Position numbers and translations under genes: made by a program. Positions 9,902-18,841 of a stretch of 64,000 nucleotides of DNA are shown one piece after another (position 1 is the stretch's first letter; every line of letters starts with the position of its first letter). This DNA comes from Flavobacterium sp. ACN6 (lineage in GTDB: Bacteria; Bacteroidota; Bacteroidia; Flavobacteriales; Flavobacteriaceae), in assembly GCF_002304005.1 (NCBI RefSeq), contig NZ_MRCQ01000008.1:186001-250000 (forward strand), given 5' to 3'. Below the pieces are notes generated by a model. It searched no databases and was not told where the DNA came from. It saw only the letters and a list, made by a program, of their open reading frames with translations.

Positions 9902-11350
9902 ATGAGCAAATACACCGAAGACGATTTAAAAATCGAACTGGAAACAAAAGAATATGAGTACGGATTTTATACCAATATAGAATCTGAGACTTTCCCTATT
10001 GGCTTAAACGAAGATATCGTAAGAGCTATTTCTCTTAAAAAGGAAGAACCAGAATGGATGACCGATTGGCGTATTGAGGCTTTTCGTGCGTGGAAAGAAA
10101 TGATTGAACCGGAATGGGCAAATGTTCATTACGAAAAACCGGACTTTCAAGCTATATCCTATTATTCTGCTCCAAAACAAGTAGATCCTACTAAAACTTT
10201 GGACGATGTTGATCCAGAACTTTTAGAGATGTACAAAAAGCTTGGAATTTCTGTTGACGAACAAAAAATGATGAACAATGTCGCTATGGATATTGTTGTC
10301 GATTCTGTTTCTGTAGCAACAACTTTCAAGAAAACTTTGGCTGAAAAAGGAATTATTTTCTGTCCAATTTCAGAAGCCATTAAAGAACATCCTGAATTAG
10401 TAAAAAAATATTTAGGAACTGTTGTACCTCAAAAAGACAACTTCTACGCAGCATTAAACTCAGCGGTTTTCTCTGACGGAAGTTTCTGTTATATTCCAAA
10501 AGGCGTTCGCTGTCCAATGGAACTTTCAACTTACTTCAGAATCAATCAAGCAGGAACCGGACAATTCGAAAGAACTTTGGTTATTGCTGATGCGGGAAGT
10601 TACGTTTCATATCTTGAAGGTTGTACTGCTCCAAGCCGTGACGAAAATCAATTACACGCTGCTGTAGTTGAACTAATCGCTTTGGATGATGCTGAAATTA
10701 AATATTCTACTGTTCAAAACTGGTTCCCAGGAAACAAAGAAGGAAAAGGTGGAGTTTATAATTTCGTAACCAAAAGAGGTTTATGCGAAACAAACGCTAA
10801 AATTTCTTGGACACAAGTAGAAACAGGTTCTGCTGTAACCTGGAAATATCCTTCTTGTATATTAAAAGGAGATAATTCGGTAGGAGAATTTTATTCGATT
10901 GCCGTTACCAATAATTACCAACAAGCTGATACGGGAACTAAAATGATCCATTTAGGTAAAAACACTAAATCGACTATTATTTCTAAAGGTATCTCGGCTG
11001 GTAAATCACAAAACAGTTACCGTGGACTAGTGCAAATTAGCCCAAGAGCTGACAATGCAAGAAACTTTTCGCAATGTGATTCATTATTAATGGGGAACAA
11101 TTGCGGGGCGCATACTTTCCCTTATATCGAAAGTAAAAATCCATCAGCAAAAATCGAGCACGAAGCAACGACAAGTAAAATTGGAGAAGATCAGGTGTTT
11201 TACTGCAACCAAAGAGGTATCCCGACTGAAAAAGCGATTGCCTTAATTGTAAACGGTTTCAGTAAAGATGTATTGAACAAATTACCAATGGAATTTGCTG
11301 TTGAAGCTCAAAAATTATTAGAGATTTCTTTAGAAGGATCTGTTGGATAA
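9902..11350 (+). CDS. sufB: Fe-S cluster scaffold subunit SufB
   Basis: 482 residues, the normal length. Recognisable SufB segments include [51 protein letters not shown] and [15 protein letters not shown]. SufB forms the SufBC2D scaffold in the cytoplasm on which clusters are built from SufSE-derived sulfur. It lies downstream of sufA and just before a small oxidoreductase gene, in one transcription direction with sufC and sufD. Confidence 0.97.
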   Translation: MSKYTEDDLKIELETKEYEYGFYTNIESETFPIGLNEDIVRAISLKKEEPEWMTDWRIEAFRAWKEMIEPEWANVHYEKPDFQAISYYSAPKQVDPTKTLDDVDPELLEMYKKLGISVDEQKMMNNVAMDIVVDSVSVATTFKKTLAEKGIIFCPISEAIKEHPELVKKYLGTVVPQKDNFYAALNSAVFSDGSFCYIPKGVRCPMELSTYFRINQAGTGQFERTLVIADAGSYVSYLEGCTAPSRDENQLHAAVVELIALDDAEIKYSTVQNWFPGNKEGKGGVYNFVTKRGLCETNAKISWTQVETGSAVTWKYPSCILKGDNSVGEFYSIAVTNNYQQADTGTKMIHLGKNTKSTIISKGISAGKSQNSYRGLVQISPRADNARNFSQCDSLLMGNNCGAHTFPYIESKNPSAKIEHEATTSKIGEDQVFYCNQRGIPTEKAIALIVNGFSKDVLNKLPMEFAVEAQKLLEISLEGSVG

Positions 11351-11356
11351 TAGAAG

Positions 11357-11845
11357 ATGGAAAATAAGAAAGTCATCATTTTAGGTTCTTCCAGAAAAAA
11401 CGGAAATACAACAAAAATTGTAGACGAAATTTCCAAAGAGTACGGAATAGAAGTAATTAATTTGAGTGATTTTAATATTTCCTATTACGATTACGAAAGC
11501 AAAAACAGAGAAGATGATTTTTTTCCTTTAATAAAAGGTATCATCGAAAATTATGACACTTTAATTTTTGCAACGCCTGTATATTGGTACAATATGAGTG
11601 GAATCCTGAAGGTTTTCTTTGATCGTTTTTCGGATTTAATCCGAATTGAAAAAGAAACCGGAAGAAAGCTTAGAGGAAAGAAAATTGGCGTGATCTCAAA
11701 TTCGCACGACGATGAAATTGAAGAAAGCTTTTACATTCCGTTCAAAAAATCAGCCGATTATTTAGGCATGGAATATTTAGGACACGCGCATTTTAATGCC
11801 AACATCTTAAACCAAACAACAAAAATAGAATTGACATTTATATAA
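11357..11845 (+). CDS. Flavodoxin-like NAD(P)H-dependent FMN reductase within the suf operon
   Basis: 162 residues with the FMN phosphate loop GSSRKNGNT at the N-terminus and the ATPVYWYNMSGILKVFFDRF segment typical of the NADPH-dependent FMN reductase (flavodoxin-like fold) family. It starts 6 bases after sufB and ends 12 bases before sufC, so it is tightly packed in the operon. A role in supplying electrons or reduced flavin for cluster assembly is an inference from position only; the gene is not part of the canonical suf set. Confidence 0.85.
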   Translation: MENKKVIILGSSRKNGNTTKIVDEISKEYGIEVINLSDFNISYYDYESKNREDDFFPLIKGIIENYDTLIFATPVYWYNMSGILKVFFDRFSDLIRIEKETGRKLRGKKIGVISNSHDDEIEESFYIPFKKSADYLGMEYLGHAHFNANILNQTTKIELTFI

Positions 11846-11857
11846 AATAAAAAAACA

Positions 11858-12604
11858 ATGTTATCAATAAAAAACCTTCACGCCTCAATTGGTGATAAAG
11901 AAATCCTAAAAGGAATTAATATAGAAGTTAAAGCTGGCGAAGTACACGCTATCATGGGACCAAACGGTTCTGGAAAAAGTACACTTTCTGCAGTTATCGC
12001 AGGAAATGAAAATTATGAAGTTACAGATGGTGAAGTTATCCTTGACGGAGAAGACCTTGCTGATCTTGCTCCAGAAGAAAGAGCACATAAAGGAGTTTTC
12101 CTTTCTTTTCAATATCCTGTAGAAATTCCTGGAGTTAGCGTTACTAATTTCATGAAAACGGCTATCAACGAAACTCGTAAAGCAAACGGTCATGAAGAAA
12201 TGCCGGCTAACGAAATGCTAAAAGTAATTCGTGAGAAATCGGAATTGTTAGAAATCGATCGTAAATTTTTATCTCGTTCATTAAACGAAGGTTTTTCTGG
12301 AGGAGAGAAAAAAAGAAACGAGATTTTTCAAATGGCAATGTTAGAACCAAAACTAGCAATCCTTGATGAAACCGATTCTGGTCTTGATATCGATGCTTTA
12401 AGAATTGTGGCTAACGGAGTTAACAAATTAAAAAGCGACAAAAACGCTATTATCGTAATTACTCACTACCAACGTTTGTTAGATTATATCGTTCCGGATT
12501 TCGTTCACGTTCTTTACAACGGAAGAATCGTAAAATCTGGTGGAAAAGAATTGGCTTACGAATTGGAAGAAAAAGGATACGACTGGATTAAAGCGGAGAA
12601 TTAA
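11858..12604 (+). CDS. sufC: Fe-S assembly ATPase SufC
   Basis: 248 residues with an ABC ATPase core: Walker A GPNGSGKST, signature region FSGGEKKRNEI, Walker B LAILDETDSGLD and the H-loop in VITHYQRLL. The D-loop SGLD and the FLSFQYPVEIPGV segment are characteristic of SufC. It powers the SufBCD scaffold. It follows the oxidoreductase by 12 bp. Confidence 0.97.
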   Translation: MLSIKNLHASIGDKEILKGINIEVKAGEVHAIMGPNGSGKSTLSAVIAGNENYEVTDGEVILDGEDLADLAPEERAHKGVFLSFQYPVEIPGVSVTNFMKTAINETRKANGHEEMPANEMLKVIREKSELLEIDRKFLSRSLNEGFSGGEKKRNEIFQMAMLEPKLAILDETDSGLDIDALRIVANGVNKLKSDKNAIIVITHYQRLLDYIVPDFVHVLYNGRIVKSGGKELAYELEEKGYDWIKAEN

Positions 12605-12607
12605 TAC

Positions 12608-12640
12608 AGTCTGAAAGTCTAAAGTCATAAAGTCAAAAGT
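12608..12640 (+). repeat. Left arm of an AAAGTC-type inverted repeat enclosing the IVP ORF
   Basis: The sequence AGTCTGAAAGTCTAAAGTC and following units pair with the GACTTT units at about 13086-13121. By eye about 28 of 33 positions match when one arm is reverse-complemented. The arm ends 6 bases before the IVP start codon. Confidence 0.65.
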
Positions 12641-12645
12641 TGGGC

Positions 12646-13014
12646 ATGAGCAAATTTAGATCTTTTGAGGAAATAAATTCGTGGCAGAAATCCAGAATCT
12701 TCAATAAGAAAATATATTTAGTTACTGAAAATTCTAATTTCAAAAAAGACTTTGATTTCGTTAGACAAATAAGACGCGCATCACTTTCTATATCATCAAA
12801 TATAGCAGAAGGTTTTGAGAGAAATACAGATAAAGAGTTTGTTTATTTTTTATATGTGGCCAAAGCATCGGCAGGAGAAGTAAGATCTCAATTATATTTA
12901 GCGTTTGATTTAGAATATATTATAAAAGAAGAATTTGAAATGCTTTTAGAATCGATAACTGAAATATCGAAATTATTAAGCGGTTTCATTAAATATTTGA
13001 GTCAAAAGTCATAA
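12646..13014 (+). CDS. Four-helix-bundle protein (23S rRNA intervening-sequence protein family)
   Basis: About 122 residues from ATG 12646 (an upstream TTG at 12640 is less likely). Family marks are FEEINSWQKSR near the start, IRRASLSISSNIAEGFER in the middle, and the SAGEVRSQLYLA helix. Members were first found in intervening sequences of 23S rRNA and form a pentameric four-helix bundle of unknown function. Here the ORF sits between sufC and sufD and is enclosed by an inverted repeat; its last codons and stop are themselves part of repeat sequence (AGTCAAAAGTCATAA). This suggests it entered the operon as part of a repeat element rather than having a SUF role. Confidence 0.88.
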   Translation: MSKFRSFEEINSWQKSRIFNKKIYLVTENSNFKKDFDFVRQIRRASLSISSNIAEGFERNTDKEFVYFLYVAKASAGEVRSQLYLAFDLEYIIKEEFEMLLESITEISKLLSGFIKYLSQKS

Positions 13015-13121
13015 AGTCAAAAGTTGTAAAGTCTGTTTAGACTCAACTAAGTTTATGATTTTTTCACAAAAATAGTCGACAATCTAAAGTCTTTTGACTT
13101 TCGACTTTCGACTTTAAGACT
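12996..13121. repeat. AAAGTC-type repeat between the IVP ORF and sufD, including the right arm
   Basis: Units of the AAAGTCATAAAGTC type at 12996-13035 overlap the end of the IVP ORF. The complementary array with GACTTTCGACTTT lies at 13086-13121, 10 bases before sufD. The right array pairs with the arm at 12608-12640. Confidence 0.65.
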
Positions 13122-13131
13122 AACAAGAACA

Positions 13132-14448
13132 ATGGATTTAAAAGAAAAATTAGTATCGTCTTTTATGGCTTTTGAAGAGCGTGTCGATGTACATTCAGAT
13201 TTGCATGACATTCGCACAAATGCCTTAAAAAACTTCGAAAATAAAGGTTTCCCAACCAAAAAAGAAGAAGCTTGGAAATATACATCGTTAAACGCCATCT
13301 TAAAAAATGACTTTACGGTTTTTCCAAAAGAAGAAAATGCAATCGAATTTAATCAGGTAAAAAAATACTTTTTACACGAAATTGATACTTATAAATTAGT
13401 ATTTATTGATGGCGTTTTTAGTTCTCATTTGTCTTCTACTACACATGACGGAATCGATGTTTGTTTGATGTCTTCGGCATTGACCAAACCAAAATATAAA
13501 ATGGTTATTGATACCTACTTCAATCAAATTGCAAGTAAAGATGACAGCTTGACTTCATTAAATACTGCTTTTGCAAGTGAAGGAGCTTTTATCAATATTC
13601 CACAGAAGAAAGTTGCTGACAAACCAATTGAGATTATGTATTTCTCTACAGGAAATGAAGCTGCTTTAATGGTTCAGCCAAGAAATTTGGTTATTGTGGG
13701 CGAAAATTCACATGTTCAAATTATCGAGCGTCACCAAAGTTTGAATGAAAATCCGGTTTTAACCAATTCGGTTACTGAAATTTTTGCTCAAAAACGTGCG
13801 ATTGTCGATTATTACAAAATTCAAAATGATAATAGCGAAGCTAATTTAGTTGACAATACTTATGTTTCGCAGCAACAAGAAAGTCACGCTGCTGTACATA
13901 CTTTTTCATTTGGAGGAAATCTTACGCGTAACAACTTAAACTTTTATCACTTTGGTGAAAGATTAACAAGTACGTTAAACGGAATCACGATTCTAAGCGA
14001 TAAACAACACGTTGATCATTATACTTTGGTAAACCACGCAACGCCAAACTGCGAAAGTTTTCAGGATTATAAAGGAATTTTTTCTGATCGCTCAACAGGC
14101 GTTTTCAACGGAAAAGTTTTAGTAGAAAAAGAAGCTCAAAAAACAAATGCTTTCCAAAAAAGCAATAATATTTTATTGAGTGACAAAGCAACTATTAATG
14201 CAAAACCACAATTAGAGATTTTTGCAGATGACGTAAAATGTTCTCACGGTTGTACCGTTGGACAATTAGACGAAACTGCCATGTTCTACATGCAATCTCG
14301 TGGTATTCCTAAAAAAGAAGCTAAAGCATTATTGATGTACGCATTCTCAAATGCCGTTATCGAAAGCATTAAAATACCAGAATTAAAACAAAGAATTACT
14401 AAAATCATTGCCATGAAATTGGGTGTGAATTTAGGATTTGATTTGTAG
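13132..14448 (+). CDS. sufD: Fe-S cluster scaffold subunit SufD
   Basis: 438 residues, normal length. SufD marks are the N-terminal GFPTKKEEAWKYTSL motif, the central parallel beta-helix, and the C-terminal CSHGCTVGQLDETAMFY and RGIPKKEAKALL segments. It partners with SufB and SufC in the scaffold. It is separated from sufC by the IVP insertion, unlike the usual tight sufC-sufD spacing. A hairpin terminator follows. Confidence 0.97.
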   Translation: MDLKEKLVSSFMAFEERVDVHSDLHDIRTNALKNFENKGFPTKKEEAWKYTSLNAILKNDFTVFPKEENAIEFNQVKKYFLHEIDTYKLVFIDGVFSSHLSSTTHDGIDVCLMSSALTKPKYKMVIDTYFNQIASKDDSLTSLNTAFASEGAFINIPQKKVADKPIEIMYFSTGNEAALMVQPRNLVIVGENSHVQIIERHQSLNENPVLTNSVTEIFAQKRAIVDYYKIQNDNSEANLVDNTYVSQQQESHAAVHTFSFGGNLTRNNLNFYHFGERLTSTLNGITILSDKQHVDHYTLVNHATPNCESFQDYKGIFSDRSTGVFNGKVLVEKEAQKTNAFQKSNNILLSDKATINAKPQLEIFADDVKCSHGCTVGQLDETAMFYMQSRGIPKKEAKALLMYAFSNAVIESIKIPELKQRITKIIAMKLGVNLGFDL

Positions 14449-14464
14449 GCAGGTTTAACCTCAA

Positions 14465-14482
14465 TCCCGATAGCTATCGGGA
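14465..14482. repeat. 18-bp perfect palindrome TCCCGATAGCTATCGGGA
   Basis: A perfect 18-bp palindrome just after sufD. It has the same build as the palindrome inside the tRNA fragment at 43235-43252 and the longer imperfect one at 50808-50830. Confidence 0.8.
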
Positions 14483-14493
14483 GCAAAGAATTA

Positions 14494-14544
14494 CGCAAAG
14501 TTCGCAAAGTTTTAATATAAAGCTTTGCGAACTTTGCGCTTTTT
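14494..14544 (+). terminator. Terminator-like CGCAAAGTTCGCAAAG hairpin after sufD
   Basis: A perfect 16-bp stem (14494-14509 with 14523-14538) has a 13-nt loop and is followed by CTTTTT. The stem sequence recurs at 20850-20891, so it is also a dispersed repeat. Confidence 0.7.
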
Positions 14545-14568
14545 ACTTGGCGTCTTTGCGGTAAAATT

Positions 14569-15918
14569 TCATTTTTTTACAGAAGAAATGACATCTTTCA
14601 AAAACCCATTAAAATCAAAACTTTTATCACCTTCTCTAACTCCCATTCTCACGATAACCATATCCAAAGACGGAATAATTGCCACCATTTGACCTTGATA
14701 TCCACTGCAATAAAACATATCACGAGGCACATCAGGGAATTTTCCTCCGGCGTTAAGCCAGAACTGCGCGCCATATTTCCCTTCGGATGTATTTGTTGGA
14801 GTTGAAGTATATTTTATCCAGCTTTCGTCAAGAATTTGTTCGCCATTCCAATTTCCTTTTCTCAGATATAATAATCCAAATTTTGACCAATCTCTTGGCG
14901 TTGCCCATCCGTACGACGAACCTACAAAAGTTCCTGACATATCCTGTTCTACAATCATCGAGTTCATTCCGATTTTATCGATAATAGCGCTGTACCAAAA
15001 ATCAAGATATTCTTGCTGTGTTTTAAATTGTCTTCTTAAAATAAGAGACAATAAATTGGTTGTTCCAGAAGAATAATTCCAATGTGTGTTTGGTTTAAAT
15101 TGGGCCGGTTTATCCATTTGTACTTTTCCCATATCTTCGGCCTGAAAAAGCATTTTTGTGGCGTCGCAAATCGTGCTGTAATTTTCTTCCCATTCTAAAC
15201 CAGAATTCATATGAAGCAAATCATTTATCGTGATTATTTTACGCTCATCATTTTTCCATTCCGCAATTGGAGCTGGTTTATAAATATCAATTTTTCCTTG
15301 TTTCGCCAGAACGCCAAATGCCGAACTTGTGATACTTTTTGTCATCGACCAACCTAAAATCTTACTGTCTTTATTAAAACCTTTATCGTATTTTTCGGCT
15401 ATCAATTTGTCTTTGTATAAAACTACAACCGCCCGAGTACGTTTTGCTTTTCCATCGTTTTTATCAAAAGCATTTTCAACCGCATTCTTAAGTTTCGAAT
15501 AATCTACATTGGCAAATAAAGTATCTTTTGGTTCATTATTCCCGTAAGGAAAAGGAAGGTTATTTTCTAACTTTGTTCTCTTTGGAAGTAAATAAGGTTT
15601 TGACACATCAAAATCATCATTAATCAAAGTTGCTCCCAAACCTTCTCTATAAATCGCCTTTCTTTCCTTTAAACCATAAACTTCTGCAGTCGCAAATTTT
15701 CCAGCTTCGTCAATAGAGTTTGTAGCTAAATCTATCATTTTGATATCATTGTCTGTTTTCTGAATTAAGTCTAAAGGACGGTTATCAATAAAATGTCCAG
15801 AAGCAACACTTTTAGCCGAGAATCCAGAAATTAAATCAAGCTTGGGATAAGTTGTAAATCCGAAATATAAAAAAGCAAGAACCACTACTAGCAAAAGTAC
15901 TTTTAGAAATTTTTTCAT
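14569..15918 (-). CDS. Serine hydrolase of the class C beta-lactamase family
   Basis: About 449 residues from ATG 15918; the longer start at 15963 adds 15 residues before the hydrophobic segment MKKFLKVLLLVVVLAFLYFG and is less likely. The catalytic SxxK motif appears in WSMTKSITS. The YSSGTTN segment is the usual second motif region, and a C-terminal YGAQFWLNAGG block fits the beta-lactamase/D-aminopeptidase-like group. It is anchored or secreted by its N-terminal helix. Most Bacteroidota members act as esterases or peptidases; a resistance role cannot be inferred. It converges on sufD and diverges from sufS. Confidence 0.88.
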   Translation of the reverse strand: MKKFLKVLLLVVVLAFLYFGFTTYPKLDLISGFSAKSVASGHFIDNRPLDLIQKTDNDIKMIDLATNSIDEAGKFATAEVYGLKERKAIYREGLGATLINDDFDVSKPYLLPKRTKLENNLPFPYGNNEPKDTLFANVDYSKLKNAVENAFDKNDGKAKRTRAVVVLYKDKLIAEKYDKGFNKDSKILGWSMTKSITSSAFGVLAKQGKIDIYKPAPIAEWKNDERKIITINDLLHMNSGLEWEENYSTICDATKMLFQAEDMGKVQMDKPAQFKPNTHWNYSSGTTNLLSLILRRQFKTQQEYLDFWYSAIIDKIGMNSMIVEQDMSGTFVGSSYGWATPRDWSKFGLLYLRKGNWNGEQILDESWIKYTSTPTNTSEGKYGAQFWLNAGGKFPDVPRDMFYCSGYQGQMVAIIPSLDMVIVRMGVREGDKSFDFNGFLKDVISSVKK

Positions 15919-16104
15919 GATGATGTCAGTATTTTTAATGCAATATAAATAATTTATGTTCACGATTTTAGACTCAAATTATAAATCTGATTGGGATTAT
16001 TCAGAAAATCGAATTGATTTTTACGGAATCAGCATTTACACCTTGTAACAATGATGCCATCAAAGGAAATTATAGAATTGCTGTATAAACAAATTTAGTT
16101 TTAG

Positions 16105-16112
16105 TACTTTTG
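16105..16112 (+). promoter_or_regulatory. Candidate -7 element of the sufS promoter
   Basis: TACTTTTG fits TAnnTTTG and lies 26 bases before the sufS start. A TTG exists at 16078 but the spacing (24) is longer than usual. Confidence 0.5.
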
Positions 16113-16137
16113 TAAATAGATTTTTTCTAAATAAGAC

Positions 16138-17352
16138 ATGCTAGATATTCAAAAAATAAGAGCTGATTTTCCGATACTTTCACAAACTGTAAACGGAAAA
16201 CCATTAGTATATTTCGACAACGGAGCTACTTCGCAAAAACCACAAATTGTGATCGATGCGGAAGTGAAGTACTATCAGGAAATAAACGCCAACATTCACC
16301 GCGGCGTTCACACTTTAAGCCAGTTAGCAACTGATGCTTACGAGGTTTCTCGCGGCAAAGTCAAAGAACATATAAATGCAAAATTTGCTCACGAGGTGCT
16401 TTTTACTTCGGGAACAACATTCGGAATTAACTTAGTAACCAACGGTTTTGCTTCTATTTTAAAACCTGGTGACGAAGTAATTGTTTCTTCATTAGAACAT
16501 CATAGCAATATTGTGCCTTGGCAGATGTTATGCGAAAGAACTGGTGCCGCTTTAAAAGTTATTCCAATCAATGAAAATGGAGAATTGATCATCGAAGAAT
16601 TTGATGCTCTTCTTTCAGAAAAAACAAAAGTTGTTACGGTTAATCATATTTCAAATGCACTCGGAATAATTAATCCTATAAAATATATTATTGATAAAGC
16701 TCATGCTTTTGGCGCTGCAGTTTTAATTGACGGTGCACAGGCTGTTCCGCATTTAAAACCAGATGTTCAGGAATTAGATTGTGATTTTTATGCTTTTTCA
16801 GGGCATAAAATGTGTGGCCCAACTGGAACTGGGATTTTATACGGAAAAGAAGAATGGCTGAACAAACTTCCTCCTTATCAAGGTGGAGGCGAAATGATCA
16901 AGGAAGTTACTTTCGAGAAAACAACTTATGCTGATCTTCCTCATAAATTTGAAGCAGGAACTCCAAACATTGCCGGCGGTATTGTTTTAGGAACTTCAAT
17001 TGATTATTTAAACAGCGTTGGTTTCGAAAATATTAAAGAATACGAAAACGAACTTTTAGATTACGCTACAAAACGTTTATTAGAAATCGAGGGTTTAAGA
17101 ATCTACGGAACAGGAAAAAATAAAGCTTCTGTGGTTTCGTTTAATATTGATGGAATTCATCCGTACGATATTGGTTCGATTATAGATAAATTAGGAATTG
17201 CAGTAAGAACTGGACATCATTGTGCACAGCCAATTATGAGTTTCTTCTGTATTCCGGGAACAATTCGTGCCTCTTTCTCTTTTTATAATACTAAAGAAGA
17301 AATTGATTTAATGGTCGATGCCGTTAAAAAAGCACAAACAATGCTAAGCTAA
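16138..17352 (+). CDS. sufS: Cysteine desulfurase SufS
   Basis: 404 residues, PLP-dependent class V aminotransferase fold. The PLP lysine is K224 in SGHKMCGPTG; the catalytic cysteine is C362 in RTGHHCAQP; YFDNGATSQKP and the HRGVHTLS segment are SufS-type. It takes sulfur from cysteine and passes it to SufE for the SufBCD scaffold. It opens the second SUF block with its own likely promoter. Confidence 0.97.
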   Translation: MLDIQKIRADFPILSQTVNGKPLVYFDNGATSQKPQIVIDAEVKYYQEINANIHRGVHTLSQLATDAYEVSRGKVKEHINAKFAHEVLFTSGTTFGINLVTNGFASILKPGDEVIVSSLEHHSNIVPWQMLCERTGAALKVIPINENGELIIEEFDALLSEKTKVVTVNHISNALGIINPIKYIIDKAHAFGAAVLIDGAQAVPHLKPDVQELDCDFYAFSGHKMCGPTGTGILYGKEEWLNKLPPYQGGGEMIKEVTFEKTTYADLPHKFEAGTPNIAGGIVLGTSIDYLNSVGFENIKEYENELLDYATKRLLEIEGLRIYGTGKNKASVVSFNIDGIHPYDIGSIIDKLGIAVRTGHHCAQPIMSFFCIPGTIRASFSFYNTKEEIDLMVDAVKKAQTMLS

Positions 17353-17365
17353 AAAAGAAAAACAT

Positions 17366-17791
17366 ATGAGAATACTATCATTATTGCTCTTAACCCTTTT
17401 TATTGCAACAGGATGCTGCAGCCAAAAAAAAGTAGATATGACATCAACTCAAATTGAATATTCTGCACATTCACGAGGCTATTTCAAAAGCATTCTAGTA
17501 GAGAATAAATCGGTTTCTGTTACTAGCAAACGTGATGCTTCACCTGTGAAAAGTAATATCGACGATGCAAAATGGAATAAAATTGTTGATGCGTTTTCAA
17601 AAGTAAATTTAGACAGCCTCTCTACTTTAAAAGCACCAACAGACAAGCGTACTTATGATGGTGCCGCAATTGGAAATTTAAAAATAATACAAAATCAAAA
17701 AACATACGAAACTCAAGGTTTCGATAATGGTTTCCCTCCAAAGGAAATAGAAAAACTAGTAAATTTATTAGTTGATTTTGCTAAAGAATAA
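17366..17791 (+). CDS. Small lipoprotein of unknown function between sufS and sufE
   Basis: 141 residues with a lipoprotein signal (MRILSLLLLTLFIATGC; lipobox ending at Cys17). The mature part resembles short periplasmic domains of Flavobacteriia with no known role (VDAFSKVNLDSL, TYDGAAIGNLKI). It lies 13 bp after sufS and ends 2 bp before sufE, so it is co-transcribed, but an envelope lipoprotein has no evident part in cytosolic cluster assembly. Confidence 0.75.
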   Translation: MRILSLLLLTLFIATGCCSQKKVDMTSTQIEYSAHSRGYFKSILVENKSVSVTSKRDASPVKSNIDDAKWNKIVDAFSKVNLDSLSTLKAPTDKRTYDGAAIGNLKIIQNQKTYETQGFDNGFPPKEIEKLVNLLVDFAKE

Positions 17792-17793
17792 TT

Positions 17794-18219
17794 ATGACAA
17801 TAAAAGAAATACAAAACGAAATAATAGATGAATTCTCAATGTTCGACGACTGGATGCAGCGTTATGAATACATCATCGAATTAGGAAAAACTCTTCCTTT
17901 AATTAAGGAGGAATATAAAACCGACGAGAATTTAATCAAAGGATGCCAGTCAAAAGTTTGGTTACAAGGCGAACAGCAAGACGATAAAATTGTTTTCACG
18001 GCTGAAAGTGATGCGATTTTGACAAAAGGAATTATTGCAATTTTAATTCGTGCTTTCTCGAATCAAAAAGCAAAAGATATTCTAGAAGCTGATGTAGATT
18101 TTATTGATGAAATAGGTTTAAAAGAGCATTTATCAGCAACACGCGCCAATGGATTGGTTTCGATGATAAAGAACATCAAAATGTACGCTTTGGCCTTTGA
18201 CGCAAAGAACAAAAATTAA
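17794..18219 (+). CDS. sufE: SufE sulfur acceptor
   Basis: 141 residues. The active cysteine C51 is in LIKGCQSKVWLQ, and FDDWMQRYEYIIELG and HLSATRANGL are SufE signatures. SufE receives persulfide sulfur from SufS, stimulates it, and hands sulfur to SufB. It follows the lipoprotein gene by 2 bp, consistent with one transcript from sufS. Confidence 0.96.
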   Translation: MTIKEIQNEIIDEFSMFDDWMQRYEYIIELGKTLPLIKEEYKTDENLIKGCQSKVWLQGEQQDDKIVFTAESDAILTKGIIAILIRAFSNQKAKDILEADVDFIDEIGLKEHLSATRANGLVSMIKNIKMYALAFDAKNKN

Positions 18220-18229
18220 AAAAATTTAA

Positions 18230-18248
18230 ACCATATAAGTGATATAAG
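18230..18248 (+). repeat. Left arm of an inverted repeat flanking the GxxExxY ORF
   Basis: ACCATATAAGTGATATAAG at 18230-18248 is the near-complement of 18805-18823 (about 17 of 19 positions by eye). Confidence 0.6.
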
Positions 18249-18344
18249 AAAATTTAAGCTTTTCTTTTTATACTTATATTTTAAACAAAGAATAATAAGT
18301 TTTTTCTTTCTTTTTTTAATTGTTATTATTGCAAAAAAAGCAAT

Positions 18345-18755
18345 ATGATAACAAAGAAATATTTGACTGATTTAATTTATCAGGTTAACGGAGCGGCAAT
18401 TGAAGTTCATAAAAGTATTGGAACGGGACTTTTAGAAAGTATCTATCATCAATGTATGATTAAGGAATTATCTTTAAGAGGAATTAATTTCAAATCTGAA
18501 TTAATAATCCCTGTAGAATATAAAGGTTTGATGTTAGAGTCCGATTTAAGATGTGATTTATTTATTGAAAACTGTCTAGTTTTGGAGCTAAAATCAGTTG
18601 ATCAAATTATACCAATCCATATTGCAAAACTCATGTCTTATATGAAACTTTTAAAGTCACCGATAGGACTAATGATAAACTTTAATGTAACAAATATTTA
18701 TCACGAAGGTCAAAAAACATATGTCAACGATCTGTATCGCTGGCTAGAAGATTAA
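18345..18755 (+). CDS. GxxExxY family protein
   Basis: 136 residues. The name-giving motif is present as GTGLLESIYHQCM, with AIEVHKSIG before it and a nuclease-like core (SDLRCDLFIENCLVLELKSV). The family is small, sporadically distributed and of unknown function; a PD-(D/E)XK-like fold has been suggested by the D...ExK arrangement, which I infer here from DLFI and LELK. It lies between sufE and sufT and is enclosed by an inverted repeat, so it is probably an insertion and not a SUF component. Confidence 0.85.
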   Translation: MITKKYLTDLIYQVNGAAIEVHKSIGTGLLESIYHQCMIKELSLRGINFKSELIIPVEYKGLMLESDLRCDLFIENCLVLELKSVDQIIPIHIAKLMSYMKLLKSPIGLMINFNVTNIYHEGQKTYVNDLYRWLED

Positions 18756-18804
18756 AAACATAAAAAAAACATCTATATTATATAAGCTCTCTATTTTAAA
18801 TGAA

Positions 18805-18823
18805 CTTACATAACTTATATGGT
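18805..18823 (+). repeat. Right arm of the inverted repeat flanking the GxxExxY ORF
   Basis: CTTACATAACTTATATGGT pairs with 18230-18248 and lies 19 bases before the sufT start. Confidence 0.6.
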
Positions 18824-18841
18824 GGAAAAATAAAAATAAAA

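Noticed and set aside
14569-15918. Antibiotic-resistance beta-lactamase
   Set aside because: The fold family is right, but the general motifs fit esterase or peptidase members as well, and nothing marks it as a resistance enzyme.
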